Positions 13,490 through 25,085 of a DNA stretch of 64,000 bases are shown here, in pieces. Source of the stretch: Mastacembelus armatus (lineage: Eukaryota > Chordata > Actinopteri > Synbranchiformes > Mastacembelidae); NCBI RefSeq assembly GCF_900324485.2, contig NC_046637.1, positions 26,018,669-26,082,668 on the forward strand, given 5' to 3'. The position numbers and the translations under genes are program-made. The notes under the pieces were generated by a model that saw only the letters and a program-made list of their open reading frames with translations, had not been told where the DNA came from and did no database searches. Every line of letters starts with the position of its first letter. Positions within the stretch are counted from its first letter, which is position 1.

Positions 13490-13699
13490 GTTCCTTACAG
13501 CTGTGTGAAAGGAGTCTAGCTGTGAAAGTGAACACTCATGGAAGATAACACCTTACATCCTCAATCTGTGGCCACATTTTCCCCAGACTCTAAAAACTGA
13601 GACTGGGGCCTCCTGAGGGTCAGACTCAGGTCCACCATATCAGCAGTCGCCTGGAGGGTCAAAAGGTCTCACAGCTCACATCATGCACTAGGCTGGTAC
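13490..13699 (-). other. dnajc14: dnajc14 5' UTR part of the first coding exon
   Basis: On the minus strand a pyrimidine-rich acceptor (CTTTTTAG) ends at 13700, so the exon with the start codon probably begins at 13699. A matching upstream donor (GAGAG|GTATAG, exon edge at 15083) suggests a non-coding first exon at about 15083-15150. Both are inferred from splice-site sequence alone. Confidence 0.45.
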
Positions 13700-16480
13700 C
13701 TAAAAAGCAAGAGATCAGGGTATAAATCAGCGGTCATTATTACTGCAATACATTTAATTACACTTCCCCAAAAGACTAAAACACACAAACATAAGATCAG
13801 TATAAATGAGCAAAAGTGATGACAAAAATCTATCAGTTTTCAGAGATTTTGAGATGCTGTTTACACCGTGGCACATGTTCTTTTAATATTTATGGACTGT
13901 TTCATGTAAATACTATATCAGGGTGATATACTGTGATTTGTTTAGGTATTTAATTCACTCAAGCCACAAACAGACACTCCCATCTGCTTTTCTCACCTAT
14001 AAACCAAAACAAATGTACCATCAGTGTGTATATCAACATCCCAACATGAAGTTACATAAACCATAAACCACAGATTTTATGCATAACACCAAAAAATGTA
14101 GTTAAGCTGAAATTACCAGTTAACTGACTGATTTGTTCAGTGTCAGAAAATAAATCACCAACAATTTTAAGCACATTATCAAGCAAAACTGTCAAACGTT
14201 CTGCAACACCACAAACTGGATTTGGTGCTTTTCTGTTTTACGTTTGAACACGTTTCACTATATAACTTCAAGTTAAACTGAACAAATGGATGAATTATTT
14301 ACATTAAACAAACCAAACAAGGGTCTGGAAAGCTCATCATAAAGAAGAAAACTGCATGTTGAAAATGTGTTATAAACAGATGCAAGATCAGGGACAAAAA
14401 GGAAAAGTTTTAACTCTCAAATTAATGCCACCATGACTGTGCACCATGAGGGCCCCTCCTCACATAACAAACATCCTCTGAGGATCTGAAGGCGCTGGTC
14501 CTGGATAAAGCAAGAAAACCTCAGCACCGATGAGTAATGTGATAAATTAATGACTCATTACAAGTAGTGACCTGGTCTCTTTGTATTAGTGACAATTCAA
14601 ATATGCATGTGTATCAGCAGTGCATCGCACATTACAATAGCAGTGATGTGTCGTTTGCTGGTTTAGTTAAGCCAAATAACACCAGGTCTTTCAGAAAACA
14701 ATCTATGTGTCTGAGAAACCGCATGCTCATTAAACTCCAGATGTGTTAGAGGCGGCTAATGTTAGCAGGCTGTTAGCATGAGGGTGAGCCAACCCACAGC
14801 ATGACAGACAGGGGCTAAAATTAGCTGCCCTGTGGCCTGCCAGTATTTAATATGGTCACAAACAAAAATAAAACGACAGCACAGCATCTACATGTTAACG
14901 CGTTTAGCTAACAGGCAACCGAGCGAGCAGCTAAGTCTTAGCTAGTGCCAGTAGAAAGAGCTGCTAACATTCACGCCTTCCTGACGAGTGAGCTAAAGCA
15001 TGTTTTGGACACCGGACGAGTCCATTAAGTAGGCAAATTATTTGGCAGTTTTGCATTTAAACAAACTAGATGTCATCTATACCTCTCAGGAAACTGTGTA
15101 ACCCTGTTTGTTAACAGACAGCCAAGTGTCGTGTTGTTTTTAAGCCACTTCTGCTGCAGCTGCTGCTTTTTCCTACTTTCTTCTGATTTCTTCTTCCTGC
15201 CACCTTCTTCTCCTTCTTCTTCTTCTTCTTCTTCTTCGTTATTTTTAGCAAACCGCAGAAAGGCACTGCTGCCACCTACTGTTGTAGCGCTGCAACTGAT
15301 AATGTTGAAATACTGTTCACGTATTTACAGGATTTGCCTCTGATAAATCCAGTAAAACCACCCCAAACATTTATTTTATAATTTCACCCTAACCATCCAG
15401 CTAAATAACCTTTCACAGTTTACAAGACTACAGGCCTCTATGCACGTAGGCCCTCAAACTCTTCTAAATAAGAGCAATACACCATGAGACATTTGGGCCC
15501 TTGTGTATTGTGGCTCTGTTTAATCTTAACAGGATCCTCTTCAGATGCTTCAGTATTACCAAGCACATTTATAACACATGTGCACTGTCCACATTACTGT
15601 TGCCCCTGACCTTAGTTGCACTGAATGAAATCTTAAAGGGTTAGCCCAGATGTGTCATCTGACACCTCCATAAAGATAAGATAAACAAAGATAAACAAAC
15701 CTTGGTCCTGCAGTATGATCCTCACGTTAGTCAATTAATGCTTTAGTTCTGATTTATGGTTTTGTGAACGAATAAAAAAACAAAGAAAACACAGAAGTAA
15801 TATATGAGTTATAAACCCTTCCTCCTGTCTTGATAAAACACAAAATGTGCAATATGCTCTCTATGTTATAATCACTGACATAGTATGAGGTTCTTTAGTT
15901 TTTTTAGACTGGAAACCTGATAAATCTAAAACTGCAAGTAATGAATATATGCACAATGCATACAAATGATACATTCACTAATTATAAAACAGGAGATGAA
16001 CGAGCTGGCCTGCACAGTCAAAAGACTAACATGTAGAAAATAACAAGCTGTAGAGGATTTTTTTTTTTTTTTAAAAACAGTAAACAGACATTTAGAGATG
16101 ATAAAAGAGTCAGAGCTGTTTTAACAGCACATGAAATTCTGTGAACTGTCCCTTTAGATTTGCAATGACCTTTGTTGCTGCCATTTAAAAAAAAAAACAC
16201 TGTAGTTTCACCTGTACTACAATAATTGACGACCACCCACCCCCGCCTTAAAAAGAAAAGAAACTACAGATACTGTTGAGTCAAATCCACGTGTCCCATC
16301 TGTTCACTGCTCTCTGTATGAGCCTCTGGGTGTGACTGTGCTCACAGGGTGTTAGGGGGTCTTTGACATGGCAAAACTCTGGGAACCCCCAAAGCTTTTG
16401 CATCATAGACAAGTCTTGAAGACGCACAGGGTTAATTTCAAGCCCCCACCACCACCACCCACATCTCCAATTTGAAAGCC
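13700..16480. other. shared 5' region between dnajc14 and nab2
   Basis: It holds the presumed dnajc14 first intron (13700-15082), a putative dnajc14 exon 1 and promoter near 15083-15250, and upstream nab2 sequence. A (TTC)n microsatellite sits at about 15203-15238, close to the presumed dnajc14 start. No coding sequence is recognised. Confidence 0.4.
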
Positions 16481-16700
16481 GCCTCTCTACCGGGAGAGGA
16501 AGGCTCTTTTTCGGTCAGATGGCGTGCTGCAGTCCGCCCCCGTCATTCTCCAGCCCACACAGACAGCAAAAAGGCAGCCAGCAACCAATACGGTGCGCCG
16601 GAGGAGGATTTCTGCCAGTGATTTCAGACGAAGTACGATACGCAAAGGGGATTTACTACGCCAATCTGAGCCGGGGACGCTGTCGGCAGTAGGTAACAGG
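16230..16700 (+). promoter_or_regulatory. nab2: nab2 promoter and probable non-coding exon 1
   Basis: Two matches one base off the EGR consensus (reverse form CGCCCCCGC) are visible: CACCCCCGC at 16238-16246 and CGCCCCCGT at 16535-16543. CpGs increase around 16490-16680. A donor (ACAGG|GTAAGA after 16700) marks a likely exon 1 end. A further possible small non-coding exon lies at 16955-16992, between a CAG acceptor and a GTAAGG donor. EGR-driven NAB2 feedback is known in mammals; its use here is inferred. Confidence 0.45.
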
Positions 16701-17284
16701 GTAAGAAAGGAATAAGACAAAAACAGGGTATTTTCTGCGAACATTTGGCTCAGAAATACTTCAGCCTTCAGTCGATAGTTTTATCTGTACTGGAGTCAAT
16801 AATCCATGTGCTCGTACTTTAGTGCAGTATAAATATAACGTCATTTTGTCTGACTGACCAGGCGACACAAATTCTTTATATTTATCAGTTTTATATCGGG
16901 AGTAACGACCCGTGCCATCGGTGTTTGGACACACACCTTTGCGTCATTTCGCAGGTCTCCGCTTTGCACATCCGTCTCCCTGACCTGAAGAAGGTAAGGA
17001 GGTTTCTATTCACTCCACCGTTTGTGCTTCAACGAAAACACGTTTAAAAGAGCGAATGTAGTTTGTTGTATATGGAAGAAGCTATTCTGCCCCACAGCCT
17101 GCACGAACTTACTATTTGTTTGTTAAATACTTCATCTAGTTGGACAAATTTGGAAACAGATGGTGTAAAAGGTGTTGTCCACATGGCAAAGTCATTATCT
17201 AAATAAATAACTTGTACAGCCTTTCTCCACCTGCAGGTTCCTGTCTTTCCTTTCTCCTGCCTAAACTTTCCAGTGCTGTGTGCC

Positions 17285-20200
17285 ATGTCTCTGCCACGCA
17301 CACTTGGGGAGTTGCAGCTCTATCGGGTGCTGCAGAGGGCCAACCTGCTGGCCTATTATGAAACCTTCATCCAGCAGGGTGGTGACGACGTGCAGCAGCT
17401 CTGTGAGGCAGCGGAGGAGGAATTTCTGGAGATCATGGCACTAGTTGGCATGGCCACCAAGCCACTGCATGTGCGTAGGCTGCAAAAGGCCCTCCGAGAC
17501 TGGGCGGCGAACCCTGCCCTTTTCAGCCAGCCTGTCTCTAATGTTCCTCTTGGAGGCATCCCACTCTTCAAAGTTGATGGGACAAGCACAAGTGGATCAG
17601 CCGGTGGGCCCAGGAAGCCTTTGAGCAACGGGCAGCCAGGATCGCCGTGTGAAAGAGAGGATCGGGCGTGTCTTACTCCAATGCACAGTGGGAGTCCAAG
17701 AAGCCCCTGCTCCCAGGCCTCCCCACAGCCACCTGACATACACTACAGAGAGAAACTGTCACCCATGGACCCACAATGGCTCAGCCCAGAGCCAGATGCC
17801 ACTTTGGCTTCTGCATCTGGAATAGAGGAGGAGCCACCGAGCCCCCCTTTGCTGTCAGTGTGCCCTCCTGGTCCCTCCACATCTCCAAACCCCTCTGCTT
17901 CTTTTGCCCCGGGAGCTCTGTCAGCCTGGCCTGGAGGACAGCTGGATGGAGAGACAGCAAAGGCGGTAGTGGAGAGCGTGGAGAGGCTCCTCAGGACACT
18001 GCCGAGGTCAGATCCTGCAGAGGTGAAGACTCTATTGAGGATGAACAAGAAAATGGCAAAAACAGTGGGGCACATCTTTAAAATGGGGTCCCAGGATATG
18101 AACAAAGAAGAGGAGATCCGAAAGTACAGTCTCATTTATGGACGCTTTGACTCCAAGAGGAGAGAAGGCAAGCAGCTCACACATCATGAGGTAAAACCAT
18201 CACAGAAAGAGCTGAGATGAGGTGTTCAAATTATTACTTCCAGTTTCAAGCCTATTGTAACAGCAGCTCTAATCATAGATAAATAGGCAAAACAATCCAG
18301 AGATGATCAGTTTCTTATCCTGATGTCATTTTCACAGTGTCCAACCCTCCTTCACTCAGTGCTTTTCCTCCTCAGCTGATCATCAATGAAGCTGCAGCCC
18401 AGTTCTGTATGCGTGACAATGCCCTTTTGCTGAGACGGGTGGAGCTCTTTTCTTTAGCTCGGCAGGTGGCGAGAAAATGTGCCTACACCTCCACGCTAAA
18501 GCATGCAAGGTAAGAGCTGTGCCTGTGGAGAAGAGTGACATGTTCACCACTCCACAAACGATCACCACACCTCACTCACTGGGTACTGACGGCTCCTCAG
18601 CCCAGGGAATATGGTCAATATAAGGAATATAGCCGTAAAGACTTGTAGAAAAGTACAAAGAATAGAGTCTCGATGACATGTGTTCAGGGCTGAATAGCAT
18701 CATGGTATAATGAGCCACATGTGAATAAATGTGAATGGATTGCTGAAGAAACACTTATTGTATTTAGCATATTCTACATGTTCCAGGTGGTTTATATGAG
18801 TCATCTTCCCACCTGTGTATTCATTTCCAGAATGAACCTGGTTCAGATCACAGGAATTAAACTCTAACCTCTGTTGTTAAAGGAGTGAACTTTGGAGCCA
18901 CACTGGAATACAAAAATACTCAATATACACAATACTTTGTTGATTTGTGTGCACAAAACATTTTCATGTATCGTTATGCAGGTGACCGTGAGCAGATTTC
19001 TGAACTAATTTCCCCTCATAAATGAGTAAACAGTAAAACAAAGCACAAACATGACAGATTATTATAAAAATGCTTAACATAACATACACCCTAACACAAA
19101 ATCTATGGATTCACATATATTCAACTGTAGTAGACGCAGTGTTTGATTGAGAAATTATTGTTGTTTCACAGGTTAAATAAAAGTTGTGACTTCAGACATG
19201 TGGTCACATTGATTTGGTCCAAAAAATCAAAAAAACATTGTCTCAAGACTTTAACGCACACTGGTGTCCTGTCCAGGGTGTCCCTCTGCCTTTCACCCAA
19301 AGAGAGCTGGGATAGGCTCCAGCAGATCCTGTGACCCTGGTTAGGAATAAGGGGGTCTAGATGATGGATGGATGGATGGATGGATTTTAACACACATCTC
19401 AAAGTCTTCATCAGACAAAGGACCTAAAGCTTCATTTTGTTTTCTCTTTGTCATAACACTGTTTTTAAGGTCAAGAATGAGCTTTGACCAACAGTTGGTT
19501 TGGTTGTTTTATTGCTACAGGACAAATCCCGATGAGAACAGCGTGCTGTCCCAGAAGAGAGCGAGACACGAGGTGAGTCTTCAGAGCAGCAGCGGCACCA
19601 GTTAATAAAGCCAATCTGGAGTGTGCACAGATTCACGTGTAGCTTCTTGTGCAAACATGGCCACGGTTCAGGTCAGGTCGGCTCAGTTGTTTGTTTGAAG
19701 TGGTTCATCAGTACTGAACTGACACGGTGTGTTTTAGGTAATTGTGCCTGAGAGTGTGTCATCGCTTCTTGGAGTGGAGGGCTCAGAGGGTTTGACACAG
19801 AGGGCCGACGATGACAGCTTATCGGCAGAAAGCCTTGACGGTGTATCACATGGTAAAAACCCAGACACAGTGCATGTCATAGAAATAAGCTTTTTGCTCT
19901 GAGCTCTGATCCACAGTAGACCATCTCCACTCCAGACATTCTTCATGTTTCTATAAAAAAAAGTAGTGTTTGAAGACAACATTCACACCCAGCTCTGTCT
20001 GCCCTGTTAGACATCAGCTCTCAGTGCAACCAGTCTCCATCCCCCCGTCCCCACACGGACACCTCCAATCCTGCCAACTGGAGTCGCCATCTCATACAGC
20101 AAACGCTAATGGACGAAGGGCTGCGATTGGCTCGGATGGTGTCACATGATCGGGCTGGCAAGATCAGCCTAGGGTCAGAAGGAGCTCACTCCACAGGTGA

Positions 20201-22693
20201 CATTTCCAATGATTTAACAGTAATATGTGCTTAACAGTGGACACAGAATAAAAGTCTGTTTTGCAATGTTTGCTCATGTTTGTGTGGGTTAAGGGAATAG
20301 TTTGACATTTTGGCAAACACTGTACTCTTATTTGTTTTCTGGCAGAGAGTTAGATGAGAAAATCAATACCATTCTCATGTCTGTGCAGAAAAATACACCG
20401 CCATCACCAATACCCACTTAGCTTAACATAGAATAAATACTGGAAACAGGATGAAACACCTAGCCTGGCCTGTTCAAAGGCAACAAATCTGTCTCTCAGC
20501 AGCTCTAAAGCTCATGTAGTATTATGTTATGTCTCATTTGTTTCAATCCTGTGTAGAAAATGACAAACTGTTAGTTTACAGGGGTTAGTTATGGCATTGT
20601 TCATTGTCTGGGAGCAATTTTACACTTTGGTGTAAGTTTAACCAAATAAGCTTTGGGTGTGCTGGTAGACAGAACCTGTTACCTCTGAATGAAACCAAAC
20701 CGTTTCACCCTGTTTACACATTTCCTGCTCAGCTAAACTAACTAGCTGTTGGCAGTACGTTCGTGTTTAGAGTACAAGCATGAAGCACATTTTCTCTAAA
20801 TGTCCAGCTATTTCTTTTAGCTGGAAATAGTAGAAGAATAGAAGAAATACAGAGTTGATGTTGGGGTTGACTCAAAAATGACAGACAGAATCTCCCTAAC
20901 CTCTCCTAACAATGAATATTTTATAGCTCTACAGCTTGAACTCTAGTGAGTCACAGTCGCTCTGAGGTGACGCCTCCCACCATGCACAGCTGAACTTCAG
21001 CAGACTGTAAATTAGAGAGGATAAAAGTTAGAAGGGGAAACAGAAGGAGGCGGAGAGTGATATAGAGAGGAAAAGAGTGAGAGAAGGATGGTGGTGATGA
21101 TGGTGGGGAGGGGGGGGGGTGTTACACTGTTATTGCACTTCTTTAATACCCTGTTACTGTAATATTTTCTGATGCATCACAGCTTCTCACAAAGAAGAAA
21201 AAAGCAAAGTGATCTGGGCAAGTGAGTCGTTCTGGGCTGTGATAGCCAGTTGAAGAGATGAAGCGAGGAGAAGGAAGCCAGCAAAGACATGAGGGGGCGG
21301 GGAGGGAGGGGGGGAGGATAGGAAGTACTCTGTGGGCGGCAGGAATCAGACCCCCCCTCTGAGCAGAGACTGACGTCAGAGTGTGTTAGGTGCGTGGGCT
21401 GAAGGGCGGGATGGATGGGGCGTGGGGGCGAAGGAGTGGGAGGTAATTGGAGGGGCGTTACATTGACTCACCAAGCGACAGTGAACAAAAATAAAACCTG
21501 TGGGCAGGGAAATGGCACAGTCTTTTTTATACATCTTCTCCCTCTACCAAAAGGACTACGGAAATAACAAAAAATGACATATGTTTCATCTCTGACGTCG
21601 ATCACCCTCACTTTGCCTAGTTTTTCTCTCTCTCTCTCTCACTCATACAAGTTTCCTACTTCTGTCTATCTCATTAATCAGAACTTTCTCTCGCTTCCTT
21701 TAACGTCACTGGTTTCTGTGATAACGTATCTTCCATTGTTTGTTTATCCAGTCAGGATATTACCTCTCATACATCATTTGAAACATTCAAATCCAGATCG
21801 TTAATCTGATCTAACCTAACCGCTGGTATTTTTATGGATATGTTGCTAAATGTGTGCTTTGAATGTGCATTGTTGATTTATTATTATGTCACTGCATGCA
21901 GTTCAAATACATGGACACTGAGGGTTTCTTAAGGACAAAATAAATGAAATAAATAAATAAATAAATAAAACTAGCCTATAAATGTTTATTTTGATTCCTA
22001 AAAACTTTGGGTGTTGTTTGGATTTCAGACGTTATGATGCAGTTGTGTGGTGCTACATGCAGAGGTGACAAGAGTACAACAAGAGTAAAGTTGTTTCCAA
22101 GGTGTATGTCTATGTATAGATTTTCAAGATAATTGATGCACCTCTGAATTAAATGTCCCATTCAACTAAATGAAAATTTCCGCATCTTGTTCACTTTTCC
22201 CAATACCTTATCATCAGCCTCTACAATGCTTGAGACTTTTTGTTAATCAGCAGCTTGGGTTGGTCATATAAACCCTAATGACTTTACACCATGTGGGACA
22301 CTCCCTTACTGAATTGTTCAGAGCTCTTAAAACGCTGATTACATCTGGATTACTGGGACTAAACTGCTTTATCTTAATATGATAATTGTCCTTGAACATC
22401 AATAGAAATGATTTTCATGAGAGAGAAATGAATATTGGTTGTCAGTTAATTGGCATAGCCCTCAGTAGGTGTTGCAGACTTCTGAGTGGATCCAGTCCTG
22501 ACTGGAAGAAACTGCGAAGTTGCAGTGGTTCAACACCTACTACTTGTTCTTTAAGCAACTACTATGCTCATCTAAAACTTTCCGTCTCTCCACAGATCAT
22601 GACAGTAAAGCGGAGAGGCGGAGCTCGATAACAGTGTGCAGGAGCAGTAGTCCTTGCATCACCAAAGACGACTCCAACCACCGGGGGAAATGA
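17285..22693 (+). CDS. nab2: NGFI-A (EGR1) binding protein 2
   Basis: A nuclear co-regulator that binds EGR1-3 and usually represses their targets. Coding exons: 17285-18190, 18376-18509, 19521-19572, 19738-19852, 20011-20196, 22596-22693. They total 1491 nt and give 496 aa. NCD1 is at the N-terminus (about residues 1-82, starting MSLPRTLGELQLYRVLQ) and is nearly identical to the mammalian domain. NCD2 runs from about 220 to 345 and includes KEEEIRKYSLIYGRFDSKRR across the first intron. A basic QKRARHE near residue 360 is a possible nuclear signal. I chose nab2 over nab1 because of the C-terminal blocks SAESLDG and WSRHLIQQTLMDEGLRLAR, which match NAB2. The ATG at 17285 follows an acceptor ending at 17272. 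The last intron is long (2.4 kb) and carries a repeat and a motif-rich GC segment. Confidence 0.95.
19255..19386 (+). mobile_element. LINE 3' tail with GATGG repeats
   Basis: It lies in nab2 intron 2. The core AGAGCTGGGATAGGCTCCAG and the (GATG)n tail are typical of 3' ends of fish RTE/Rex3-type LINEs and SINEs that share them. A copy in the same orientation, nearly identical over the core, lies in a dgka intron (about 52005-52130). Only the tail is present. Family assignment is from memory of the motif. Confidence 0.6.
20290..20640 (+). repeat. common teleost interspersed repeat
   Basis: It lies in the last nab2 intron. It shows landmarks I recognise from a widespread perch-like fish repeat: GGGAATAGTTTGACATTTTG, then GAGAGTTAGATGAGAA, then GGAAACAGG and TAGCCTGGC. 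No coding content. It is diverged, so an old insertion. I do not know its superfamily. Confidence 0.55.
21360..21460 (+). promoter_or_regulatory. nab2: GC-rich intronic element with CRE and EGR-like motifs
   Basis: Within the last nab2 intron there is a perfect CRE (TGACGTCA, 21371-21378), GCGTGGGCT (21392-21400, one base from EGR consensus GCGTGGGCG), and GCGTGGGGGCG (21420-21430, which contains two overlapping one-mismatch EGR sites). It sits in a G-rich stretch unlike the AT-rich remainder of the intron. It could be an enhancer or an internal promoter; motif presence alone does not decide. Confidence 0.4.
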
Positions 22694-24208
22694 AGATGTT
22701 CAGAGCTGATCAGAGAACTTGTCATCCTCAGGCCGGCCACTGAACTCCACTCAGAGTCAGCTGTAGAGGCTGTAACTGAGCAGGTTTTTCCACATTTGCT
22801 TCACTGACATTACAAACATCTGCTGATTATTAAATCAATACAGCAAATGTCAGAATGACATAAACCTACAGTGACTTCTAAACGCTGAGGTTGTGGATCA
22901 AGTTTCAGATGTTTTGCTTTGACTTTATATTCAGTAAATATGTTTGGGAGACACTTTTTTTGTTTTATTTTTTCAAACACGTGGTTGAAATAACCTGGAA
23001 AGTTTAGCTGATAATGGACAGATATCAGTTAAACCCTGATACTTTGTTTTGTTCAACTAATCTGTTGTGACCTTTTCTGATGGAGAAAAAAGGAAGCCAC
23101 GTGTTTCAGATGAAATCAGCTCGACACAGCAGGGGGCACTGCAACTTTGAAAATGGACTCTTAATTTACTACAAACTGTAGTTACCAACAAGTTATTCTA
23201 TAATGACAGTATGATAATGTTCTGTGCAGTCCATCACCCTCAGGAAACAACAAATCAGTGTGGCAAATATAAATATTATTCCTTGAGATTGAACTACAGT
23301 CTATATAGACAGAGCTGGAAAACAATGAGTTTTTGTGGCTTATTTTGATCTACTATAGATTTCCCAGAGTTCACACACAAACACCTCTTGGCCTTTTGTC
23401 CTTTGCTGCATCATCAACAGGCATGCTGAGGTCTATGAGCTATGAAGCCACAAATCTTCATTTACTCCTTCACATCTTTCTCAAATACCATTTTGCATAA
23501 ATGGCTGATATGCTGTTTGTATGAAATAACACTTAAGGCTTTTATTTGAGGCATTTCATTACCTTTAATTATGTAAAGATGTATTCAGAACAACACTAAA
23601 TGGCATGAAAAAGAGATGCTATCCAGTTGAAAGCTGTTCAGTTGCCTGTTCCTGCAGGTCTCAGACTCACAGATCTGCAGGGTTCAGCGTCTTGCTCATG
23701 GGCACTTCATAAGAGAGGGTTTTTTCTGACAGCATGTCACTCTCACCTACACATACAGATTGTGCCCTGTAGGTACCATTGTACAGCCTTTGAAGAAACT
23801 GCACTCAGAGCTGTGTTGCAAGATGTAAAGATAAAAAAAGCATTTGAAAAGAAGAGTTACCACAGCTTTTTTCTGAAAAAGAGGTGATTCGTGTAGATTT
23901 TTTTGTTTTTTGTAGCAGAAAACTGCAAAGCTAATGAAGTAAAACACACAGAGGTTCAAGAAAAGAAATCACATGGTGCTTGGCCATTGATACAGCACCT
24001 TCTTATGAAGAATTGTTGAACGGTGTTCAGACATCATATGAGGTAATGACATGACTTATGTTAATAATAATGTTAAGATTTTTCTACACTTAACCAGTGA
24101 GGTACTTTGCTGTGCATCAGTTACACCTGCCTGTCTCTTGAGCATTAGTAACCTCCTCAGTTTGTTATGTTGCAAAACAGATTATTTATTTTGTTACATC
24201 TCAATAAA
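22694..24208 (+). other. nab2: probable nab2 3' UTR
   Basis: Non-coding sequence after the nab2 stop. The canonical AATAAA at 24203-24208 is the best candidate for the end of the message, about 1.5 kb past the stop. A short GC-rich patch with the odd palindrome GCTGCGTCACGCAGC follows at 24296-24310. Confidence 0.4.
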
Positions 24209-24749
24209 TGTTATTTTATTGCTTAAAACCACAGCATGTTGCATTATTGTCCACAAAGAAGCCTTTTGTCTTTGTTGTTGGAAGAGACTGCAGGAGCTGC
24301 GTCACGCAGCGAACACCACCTCTGCTGTCGTCTTGTTTGTTGCACTGACGCTCTGCATCGAGCCTCGATGCCGGCATGACTCACCTGTACCAGTGATGTC
24401 ATCAGGGCTCATCCACGCACACTCCCTCGCTCAATTTGCAGACAGATACCAATGAACAGGAAGATCCAAACGTCGACTAACCCAAAGAATTTAGCTGCAG
24501 ATCATAAAACCACAAATTAGTTTCAGCTTATTGCACTGTATGCAAGATTACATACTGCATGCACAATATGCATTTACTGTCTGTATAAAATCTTGAAGGT
24601 TAGCATACAGTGTTGTTAGAAGGATTAATCCTACAGACTTTGGTGGGGGGGTCCCCTGGCCTCCTCTAGGGCAAAGGTGGGGATGTTCATCAAGACCCAG
24701 TGGCAGCGGGCCTCAAGGAAGATGGGTAGCCCACACCTGCTGTAAAGCA

Positions 24750-25085
24750 ATCAGACCTTTGGTTTTCACTGATATCTCAAAAACTGTCAGGGATGGATTA
24801 GAAAGTTGTTACATTCCTAAATTCATTACACCCAGAGGATGTAAAACCTTAAATCTGACCTTTCAGCAGCAGGATTATCAAGATTTCTGTTTATTAAATA
24901 CCTGCAGAGGCACAATTACATTAATTCTCACTGGTATTTTGTGTTGATTGCTAATTAGTAAATGTTAGCATGCTATCAGGCTAAACTAAGATGTCATGCA
25001 TTATACCTGCTAAACAACAAGTAGGCATCAACACTGTGAGCATGTTGGCATTTAGCTCACTATACATCACTATACTTTCTCCACT
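24750..25085 (+). repeat. 'TAGCATG' teleost interspersed repeat, copy 1
   Basis: Landmarks in order: TTTTCACTGATATCTCAAAA, ACCTGCA, GCTAATTAGTAAATGTTAGC, GGCTAAACTAAGATG, TTATACCTGCTAAACA and GTGAGCATGTTGGCATTTAG. These match a repeat family that is abundant in perch-like fishes. Other copies here lie at about 33955-34530 (+), 30560-30870 (-) and 35430-35780 (-). Diverged and non-coding. Confidence 0.6.

Noticed and set aside
15131-15343. Ser/Phe-rich frame near the dnajc14 start
   Set aside because: It is produced by the (TTC)n microsatellite.
16487-16744. 85-codon minus-strand frame in the nab2 first exon region
   Set aside because: It is antisense to the probable nab2 5' UTR and CpG promoter, with no recognisable protein and no ATG context of note.
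17285-22693. Assignment as nab1
   Set aside because: NCD1 alone cannot separate the paralogs. The C-terminal SAESLDG and QQTLMDEGLRLAR blocks match NAB2, and the neighbours fit the 12q13 block.
24051-24455. 134-codon open frame downstream of nab2
   Set aside because: It crosses the nab2 polyadenylation signal at 24203-24208, has no recognisable domain and no splice context. Biased composition explains it.
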